Assembly (NCBI GenBank): GCA_037892935.1
Contig: JAYXKI010000002.1
Coordinates: 2,542,001-2,606,000 of the forward strand
DNA length: 64,000 nt
From: Phlebopus portentosus
Lineage: Eukaryota > Basidiomycota > Agaricomycetes > Boletales > Boletinellaceae
Reading direction: 5' to 3'
Shown here piece by piece: positions 57,230-64,000 of the stretch. The position numbers and the translations under genes were made by a program. Each line of letters begins with the position of its first letter. The stretch's first letter is position 1. The notes below the pieces were generated by a model. That model ran no database searches. It was given only the letters and a program-made list of their open reading frames with translations, and was not told the origin of the DNA.

Positions 57230-58693
57230 CTACGTCTGGTCTTCCAGAAAACCCTCACTGTCCATGAGTTCTTCCAGCTCAGTCGGCACTGCTCGCACAT
57301 TGATGTCGTCGATCTCTTCAAAGGAGGATTCCTTCACTTGGCCGAGTTCCTCGAAGAGCGCCTTTCTGTCTGCTGGAACAAAGGCCGCAATGATTGCATG
57401 TATCGCTTTACGGCCTCGGGGGCATTCCCGGATGTAGTGGCCCACTTGACCACACTTATAGCAAGCACGTGCACGACGCGCCTGATTCATCATCACCTCC
57501 ATTGGCTGATCTAGGCCTCCGTATGTTACTCCAGTCGCATCACGACGATCTTGGGCGGGAGGGATGAAAGGGCGAGTCGCTTGTTGAGGCGGCACCGGAC
57601 GTCTTAGTGGCGGTGGGGCTGGTTTCATCACTGTTGAGCCGACCGTCTTCCTCCTATGCTCGGCCATTAGATCCCTGATCTGACGCTCGACCCTGTCGAC
57701 CTTGACCGCAGCCTTCTTGAATTCCTCATACGTTGTCGGCTTATTGGGTAGGTGCATGATACCTTCAACCACCTTCGGGTTTAGTGCTCGTTTCAAGCGA
57801 CTCATCAGCCATTCGTCATGAGCCTCGGTGGCCAGTCCAGCATCAACTCGACAGATGTCAAACTTATTGAAGAATTCGTCGGCGTTGAGGTCCCCTTGGT
57901 ACATCGCGTCGAGCCTTTCGAAGGCCTTCTGGGAACGAGCCGGATCATCAAATGAGGTGTCAAGTTTCTTTAGGAAAGCATCTCAAGTGTCCTTGAATGC
58001 TATCCTACCCTGTTCGTCAATTGCGCCACTCGTGTAGCTTTCCGCCCAGCTCGCAGCAGCACCGCTCTTCATATACGACAGAGCGAACATGATCTTTGCT
58101 TTGCTCGTCCTAAACTCTGACTCCGACGCATAAACATACAGGCGCAGCTCTCGTTTGAAGTCGACATATCCGTGTTCACCGTCGAAGTCTCGGGGCTTGG
58201 CGACATGAACCTTGTTCGTCTTTGATCCTTGGCTCGTTCCTTCTCCTGCCGCTTGGAGTGCTAGCGCGATTGCCGTAGCAAGGTCCGTTATTGATTCTTT
58301 CGACAACGACATCTCTTGTTCTTCTTCTTCTTCTTCTTCTTCTTCTTCTTCTTCTTCGTCTGTTGGTACGAGCGGAGCTGGCTCTCGTGGTTCAGTGAAA
58401 GACAACGAGGGTGCTATGGGTGGAGCTGACGTCTGGCCCGTCGATGTTGATGGCCCTGGTAATGAAGCCGTTGATCGTGTGGGGGTAGGGGGTGCAGGAT
58501 TGTCTACGTCACCCTCTTGTTTCGCTCTCCAATATTGGGACTTGTCGCCTCTGGTAGAGTACCACTTCTTCGCAGTCTCGTCCCACCAAGCAATGAAGGT
58601 TTGATTGCCCGACTTGACGATATACTGTCCTCGCGATGCGCTCCACCTAGTGTTTGTCGGGAGAGCCGCCCGCTGATTGTCAGTTAGATCCAC
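57230..58693 (-). pseudogene. Gag of Gypsy element B (one nonsense codon)
   Basis: It starts MDLTDNQRAALPTNTRWSAS at 58693. A Pro/Ser region with a polyglutamate run (GAA repeats, about 58318-58357 on the plus strand) precedes the capsid-like domain (VHVAKPRDFDGEHGYVDFKR, ASWAESYTSGAIDEQGRIAF). After KDT comes TGA (57985-57983) where related elements read Trp, then the same frame continues DAFLKKLDTSFDDPARSQKA. The nucleocapsid has the zinc knuckle CYKCGQVGHYIREC. Gag packages the element RNA into virus-like particles. The ending at 57230 overlaps the open Pol frame. Confidence 0.88.
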
Positions 58694-59090
58694 CTTGATA
58701 GGCCAGAGGTGGAATGGGGATCGGGATGGTGTTCGGACGGGACCGACTTCGGATGACCAGCTCGTCTTTGAAATTGACGACTAGTCGGAAGGCACCGAGG
58801 TAGATGATGAACGAGATGCTCGATGATGATTGGACTCTATGAGTCACCCAAGAGAACGTCTGATGCGAGTTCCACAGAAGAGTGATTCGGAGCACCACGA
58901 TTGGAGGGTTAATTGATTGTTTCAGGAACTATCGGGACATGTCAAAGTCAGTCGGACCTTGATGGGCAAGATAGGGGTTGCTCGGATAACTCCGGGATGG
59001 GCGCGGTCATTGACCGTCGATGTGTCTCCTGCGTGGAGTAGCGACAAACGAGTGGTTAACCCACGGGTTCGAGAGTGGGTCTTTCTATTA

Positions 59091-59508
59091 TGTTAGGCAG
59101 CGAGACTAACAGGCGTCGATCTTGAGGTGGCCAACACAACAACAAACAACTGGCTAACGCGAGTTGCCGGGCTATACGCACGCTATGTCGTAGTGAAGGT
59201 AAGTAGAATTCAACAAACTAATAATACAAGAGTAGATACCTATGTCGCAGTGAAGGTAAGTAGAATAGAAAGACAAGGAACGAAAGAGTCAAACTATCTA
59301 CTTATATAGACTTTGAGTGTGGGAAAGGTCTACTCTAATAGGAAGTCACATGATAAGGAATGAGATGATTAGTGAGCGTGATAGAATGTTGTGGAATGTT
59401 CCGGCAATTGGATGAATAAGCGCATAAGAAAAATAAAAGAAAAGGAAAAAGAATATTAAAATGAATGATGACATAAGAAAAGAAAAGGAAAATGTTCGAG
59501 TCCTTACA
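59091..59508 (-). repeat. 5' LTR of Gypsy element B (418 bp)
   Basis: This is the upstream LTR for the minus-strand coding region. Its outer end abuts ATCAT at 59509-59513. The inner flank (minus strand TAATAGAAAGACCCACTC) does not begin with TGG, so the primer-binding site is not a standard tRNA 3'-end complement. Confidence 0.95.
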
Positions 59509-59935
59509 ATCATTCACCACTATTCACAATATTATCAGCTTCAAACACTGTTATCCTTGTCCTGAACAACAACAACTTGTCATACTCGAACGAGACGTTC
59601 TGTAACGAAGGAACGCAGTCAGTCTTGTTTGAAGTGGGCCAAACTCGGTGTAGTAAGCAAATGGCTTATTTTCATGCTCAAGCAAAGTAGTACTTATCAT
59701 CACATTAGACTAGACTCTCCTCACTGTATTTCTTCAATTCACTGGCTTGGATCCCATTCTTAGATATCTTCTGCGAGAACGGCCTCCATCCATCTTGAAC
59801 TGTGCGTATCTGTCTCAACGGCATCTTAACATAGTACACTGATTGTGTTCTCATGGTGCGTAAGATCTTTCTCTGGCATCCTATTTGCTACTTCTGCTCA
59901 TCTTTTTCTTACTTCGTGTTATCCATGCTTTCTAG

Positions 59936-60542
59936 ATGGAAACTATCATGATGCGTAACACCGACCTACTTCTCGCTGCTTCTCAGATCAGGAAAGCAGC
60001 AGCGACATTGATGGAGTCAAAGGAGGACTTCAAGGTGCGTGTTTATGATTCTATTCCTTAATTGTATGCTTACAATATATAACACTGCAAGTACAAATGG
60101 GTTGAGGCCGAGGGTCCCCTTTATAAGGACACAGAGGAAGAAGTCGGTGAGGCGGCACCATGTAATGCGTCGCCTGCGAAAGAAGAGTTTCGCTGTGAAC
60201 ACTGCCACACAGTGTTCAAAACGTTCGGAGCACTCAGAACGCATCGATATATCCAGTACGTCTAACTTTCATTGAAACATGGAAAACTAATGTACATTGC
60301 TCCTTGATAAGTACCGACAAATATAAGTGCCACAAGTGCAACGAACGATTCACGAGATGGTCACTCTTGAGAGACCATCTGGAGAAACAGTGCGTATTTG
60401 ACTTATATTTATTTCTTTGCTGATTTTTTCGTCTAGTTCAAACAAGAAAACTCATGTTTGCAGCCATCCTGACTGTGGAAAGCCTTTCCCTAACAAGTCG
60501 AACCTGCGTCGTCACTTAAAGAAATTTCATAACGATGCCTAA
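59936..60542 (+). CDS. C2H2 zinc-finger protein, copy 2
   Basis: It starts METIMMRNTDLLLAASQ at 59936; an additional ATG-only exon near 59852 is possible. Exons: 59936-60034, then about 60093-60254, 60314-60389 and 60437-60542. Fingers: CEHCHTVFKTFGALRTHRYIH, CHKCNERFTRWSLLRDHLEKH and CSHPDCGKPFPNKSNLRRH...H, all with intact C2H2 ligands. It ends FHNDA at TAA 60540-60542. The third junction was chosen because the acceptor before TTCAAACAAG restores the first Cys of finger 3. It is likely a nuclear DNA-binding protein. Paralogue of 50913-51425. Confidence 0.75.
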
Positions 60543-61310
60543 AGTTGGCGATGTTTTCATTCTTGCTAGTCTTAGATTGACTCTTTCTTGATAAAGTAAA
60601 AAATCTGACTTGAAATATATTGGTCATGTATGATACAATGTGTTCATGTATATTCCGAAGACCTTTTAAACTCGTGAATGAAGAGAACTTGTTTCCATTG
60701 ACGAGTCGACACATAAGCTCAAAGTCGGTGGTCCAACCAATGCCCTACTCGAGTGCGTGCCCGACCGGCCTATATATTATTCACGTGACTCTGACCGATT
60801 TGATGCAGTCTTCGTCTCAATCTTTCCGTCACTCCTTCGTATAATGCCGACTTCGATGGTGATGTTGTATCATTGCCGCCTTGTGTTTTTATTTCTGATC
60901 TCCATGTAGCGTTCCTCAGGCCTAGGAGACTCGGGCCGAACTCAGTCAAATAGCATAGGTGCCCAGGTAGATCATTTCACCCCAAGCGAACAAGACCTTT
61001 ATGACTATTGTTCAGTATAGTCTTTGCGGTATCCGCAAGTTCACCTTGCACGATTCTTTGTCTTGCGCTTTCTTGTCTAGACCATACGATAGCGAGGGTC
61101 TTCAGTTCTTCGCTGATGTTGAGGTGTGAAGAACATGTATAAATCTGTCAAATACTGATTGCCCTGCGTGTGCCAGAGTTGATACCAGAAATAAAGTACC
61201 AGTGCCCTTTATTACTTAATTTTGTGAGCCGTTAAAGTAAGCAGGAACGGTGAAGGAAGACAGGATGGAGGATGATGGTAGCAAGAAGAAAAGAAATTGA
61301 CGCGTCGCAT
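60543..61310. other. Intergenic, no gene seen
   Basis: 3' flank of the zinc-finger gene and unassigned AT-rich sequence up to repeat R1. No coding motif was recognised. Confidence 0.45.
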
Positions 61311-63665
61311 CGCCCATTCATTGCCCGTTCATTGCCCGTTCATTGCCTGTTCATCGCCCACCACATTCATCGCCTGCAGATCACCTGCAGATCACCTGCA
61401 GATCACCTGCAGATTGCCCGCTGAATGTTGTAGTGCGCCGCACTAACCTGTACCGGTCCAGCGGCACAGGCCTGTAAGGGCTGTACCCCCCTATGCCATA
61501 CCCAGGACACCCCGCGTACTATTGTCAGCAAACCAGCCTTCGCTGCCGTTACCCATAATACAGCCTGGTCAGCGGCCGCCGGACCTTCGGTGGTCTAGGA
61601 ACAGCACCTGCACCGCCGCCGCCGCCGACCATACGAACCGGCGGCGACACCTCCACTCCTATCTTATGATCACCTTGTCCCCCCGTTGACCAAATCCTAG
61701 TTCCCCTTCTCCAGCCTCTCTCAAGAACGGTTCCGCCAAATCCGGTGACTTCGGTCTTCGGAAATGCTCGCACGGCGGCCGGACATGCTGCGGCGGATGT
61801 ATATCATGCCATCACGGAGGTGTATGCCCACTGCCGCGCCGGCTGGGTGAACGATAGCCAATCTCAGGTCTATTTCATTGATTGTTTCATATTCTTATCA
61901 TCCCACATTGTACGCCGAGCACAGTAGCGCACCCGGCGGCCATCCGTATATTCCCCCTTTTAGTTTTATTCGACCTCTTGGCATTTCAGATCCATATAGA
62001 GCGCGCCCTGACTGATCCGAACGGCCCCGACATTCGACACGACGTACCAGCATTCTGCCATTCTGATTGGGGCGCCCCTAGGTCTTGGTGGCTTGGCGGT
62101 GCATCTCGGTGGTAGCCCCCGCCATCGCGGTGCACCTGTCACGCCTCGCCGCCCACCGCTTTAAGTGATATTTCTTATCAAGGACTCATAGTATATATAG
62201 AGAGCATGTATCTATCCTAAAAAGCAGCACATATATACTCTAGAACACAGTTACCAGAGACCAACCACAAGTAAAGAAGCCTCTTTCAAGAAACCAGTAT
62301 ATACAGAGAACCTGACAGCCGGATCGGGCGAACTCCCGGTCACGTGCCCTCACCAATCCCGTCCTGACGGCGTGGCCCCGGATCTCACAGGACAGAAGCC
62401 GCTGAGCTCATTCGCCACCCTGGACATCTCCCTTCTATGCAGCTGTCGCTCTTCTAGTAATCCCTCCAGGGATTTTCCGCTTATATCTGCATCACCGTCC
62501 CTCTCTCTCAATCCTCCGCCGCCGCTCGGTCCTGAGCATTTGGGATTCCTCCTCCACGTCCCGACGCAGCCGTCACTCCTCTAGTAACCAATCCCACGAT
62601 CTTCGATTTCTCCCCGTGCCTGAGGCCCCCTTTCATATTTCCTCACTGCTGCTCGGTTCAGATCGTTTGTGATTCTTCCTCAACACCTCGATGCAGCTGT
62701 CACTCTTCTAGGCATCTGTCGTACTTCCTCGACGTCTCGACACAGCTGTCACTCTTCTTGTGTTCGCCGCTACTGCCGGTGCCGGCGTCCCTTTCTGTCT
62801 GAATCTAGTCTCCCGCTTCTCGCCGCCTCCGCCACCTCTGCGTCGTTCCACCGCCGACACTACTACCCTTTCAAGTGGTGTCGACCCTCTCTCACCCCCG
62901 CCTTCTCTGTGTCGTTCCGACGTCATCTCCCCGACTACCGGGCGGAATCGCACTGGTGCGAACCTCCGGCGGCACTGCATCCAGTCTGCCACTGCGACCC
63001 CTTCGCCGGTTCAGTCGGACTCAGCGATCCCTATTCAGCCGTCGAAGCCCGTATCGCCACAGCGAGTTATTCGAAGGCGTGGCGGATCTGCCTAATGGCC
63101 AGATCCTTGTGCATCTGAGCTGAGTGTCGCTTCTGAAAGCCTGTAGGTAGTCTGTAGATCTGGTAGGACCTCCCCTTTTTCCTCTCGACACCTTTGACAT
63201 CGCCTCCCTGTGGTCGAACGCCGCCACCACCACCTTTGTCCCTATCTAGGAGAGTCTGATAGTCTACAACGTCCCATTGGATCGCCCACTGAACACAGTG
63301 ATTGCCCGCGGAACGACCCGCAGAGCGACCACTGATCGCCCAACCGGGTGCAACCGGTGGCGAAATTACTAATTGCGTCATTTGTAACATTTGAAATCTC
63401 ACAAAGAGGGAAATCGCAAGTGACATAATAAATTGCCACCGTGATGCAACTTCAAATTTCCCTTTCCGTGGCAAACACGTTGCAATTTGTAATCTCAGAT
63501 AGGTCGAAACGCCTTTTGCAATCAATTACGCAATTTATTGTCTCAACAAAGCCGACAGGCACGTTGCATTAATAAGTCACGACCCTGCCGCAATCATTGG
63601 CGCAATTATTAATTTCGTTTCTACTTTCGCTCGTTATCGCGGCCCTGCCGAAACCGACCTTTGCC
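61311..63665 (-). repeat. Interspersed repeat R1, copy B, split by a solo LTR
   Basis: The flanks 61311-61428 and 63269-63665 together match the reverse complement of 33964-34440. At its left end short units are expanded relative to copy A: TTCATTGCCCG three times (61317-61349) and ATCACCTGCAG three times (61380-61412). The solo LTR of element A sits between the two parts. Confidence 0.8.
61429..63268 (+). repeat. Solo LTR of Gypsy element A (1840 bp)
   Basis: It begins TGTAGTGCGCCGCACTA and ends AGTCTACA, the same termini as 6167-7919, in the opposite orientation. It is flanked by ATGT (61425-61428) and ACGT (63269-63272). The empty site in copy A reads ...GCTGAACGTCCC..., so ACGT is the 4-bp target duplication with one C-to-T change on the left. 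No internal domain is present, as expected after recombination between two LTRs. Confidence 0.9.
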
Positions 63666-63797
63666 TCTTGTGAAGGTGACCCCGGGCTGTATGATATTTG
63701 TATATGACTATGACTAATTCCATTCTTGGCACTGTGGGATGCTGCCGGCGCTGTGATCTAAATAGAAAGCGGCATGCATAGTCACTACTCAACCATC

Positions 63798-64000
63798 ATG
63801 TCGTCGACACCGTTCACTACGTTATCTGAGTCGGGCAAGGTCCATCCAACTTCTCAAGCTGGCTTTGGTCAGGGGAAAGCTGAATTATATGATTCGTATG
63901 ATATTCCTTACCCTGTAAAATAAATAACTAAAAAACAGAAGATAACATCTGACCTTATCAGTGTCCGGCCGTCTTACCCGCCAGAAGCTCTCTCAAATAT
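63798..64000 (+). CDS. SAM-dependent methyltransferase, copy 2, 5' end (cut by window edge)
   Basis: The start MSSTPFTTLSESGKVHPTSQ leads into AGFGQGKAELYDS. A ~70-nt intron (GTATGATATT ... TTATCAG) follows, then VRPSYPPEALSN at the edge. It is about 80% identical in DNA to copy 1 at 32638, and the reading frame here is intact from the ATG. The family is a fungal class I methyltransferase, with catalytic motifs beyond the window. Confidence 0.8.

Larger units (their letters stand above)
52898..59508 (-). mobile_element. Complete chromodomain Ty3/Gypsy element B (6611 bp), mutated
   Basis: LTRs of 418 bp at both ends (TGTTAGG...CTTACA) are flanked by the perfect 5-bp duplication ATCAT (52893-52897 and 59509-59513). 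On the minus strand: Gag with zinc knuckle, protease, RT, RNase H, integrase and a C-terminal chromodomain, i.e. a chromovirus. The chromodomain of such integrases is known to guide insertion to marked chromatin. Gag and Pol frames overlap near 57230 with a -1 shift. One stop in Gag and seven in Pol, plus Asp-to-Asn changes in protease and RT, make it inactive. Confidence 0.95.

Noticed and set aside
59040..59090. tRNA-like GGGTTCGAGAGTGG next to the 5' LTR of element B
   Set aside because: The B-box-like core is present, but the T-stem does not pair (no G53-C61) and no acceptor or anticodon arm can be folded.
61317..61412. Short direct repeats resembling a CRISPR array
   Set aside because: These are adjacent 11-bp tandem units without spacers in a eukaryotic repeat; it is a minisatellite-type expansion.

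Overview
The window comes from a filamentous basidiomycete, most likely an Agaricomycete (mushroom-forming fungus). The host genes are dense with short introns of about 45-120 nt. Several protein families look restricted to Agaricomycetes. The mobile DNA consists of Ty3/Gypsy elements and a Plavaka-type (Tnp2) DNA transposon. No rRNA, CRISPR or bacterial-type operon is visible and I found no convincing tRNA.

Layout. (1) 1-7919: a Ty3/Gypsy element (element A) on the minus strand. Its integrase runs off the left edge; Gag-protease, RT, RNase H, a primer-binding site and a 1.75-kb 5' LTR are present. (2) 7.9-10.9 kb: non-coding and repeat-bearing. (3) 10.9-30.8 kb: the host gene island. It holds a STE11/Byr2-type MAPKKK (+), then on the minus strand TRM1 (tRNA m2,2G26 methyltransferase), histone H2B, a Gfo/Idh/MocA oxidoreductase, a small coiled-coil protein and a secreted-type agmatinase. 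A decayed MATE transporter (+) and HTD2 (mitochondrial fatty-acid synthesis dehydratase, minus) follow. (4) 31-43.9 kb: a decayed SAM-methyltransferase copy, an interspersed repeat (R1), two MITE-like elements and several lineage-specific proteins of unknown function. (5) 44.1-50.2 kb: a solo LTR and a decayed Plavaka transposase gene, itself split by an LTR-like insertion that carries tandem repeats. (6) 50.9-60.5 kb: two related C2H2 zinc-finger genes flanking a hypothetical gene and a complete 6.6-kb chromodomain Gypsy element (element B), with identical 5-bp target duplications and 418-bp LTRs. (7) 61.3-64 kb: a second R1 copy split by a solo LTR of element A, then the intact 5' end of a second methyltransferase copy cut by the right edge.

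The host genes serve unrelated housekeeping or signalling jobs and do not form a pathway cluster. I see no clear new biological system. The more telling signals concern genome dynamics. Element B carries a C:G-to-T:A mutation signature: seven of nine LTR transitions fall at CpG, and eight in-frame stops plus two catalytic Asp-to-Asn changes fit the same direction. The solo LTR of element A sits in a repeat whose unoccupied form is also in the window. Single-base frameshifts, many at short homopolymers, recur in host and mobile genes, so either real decay or consensus errors must be considered before calling genes dead.
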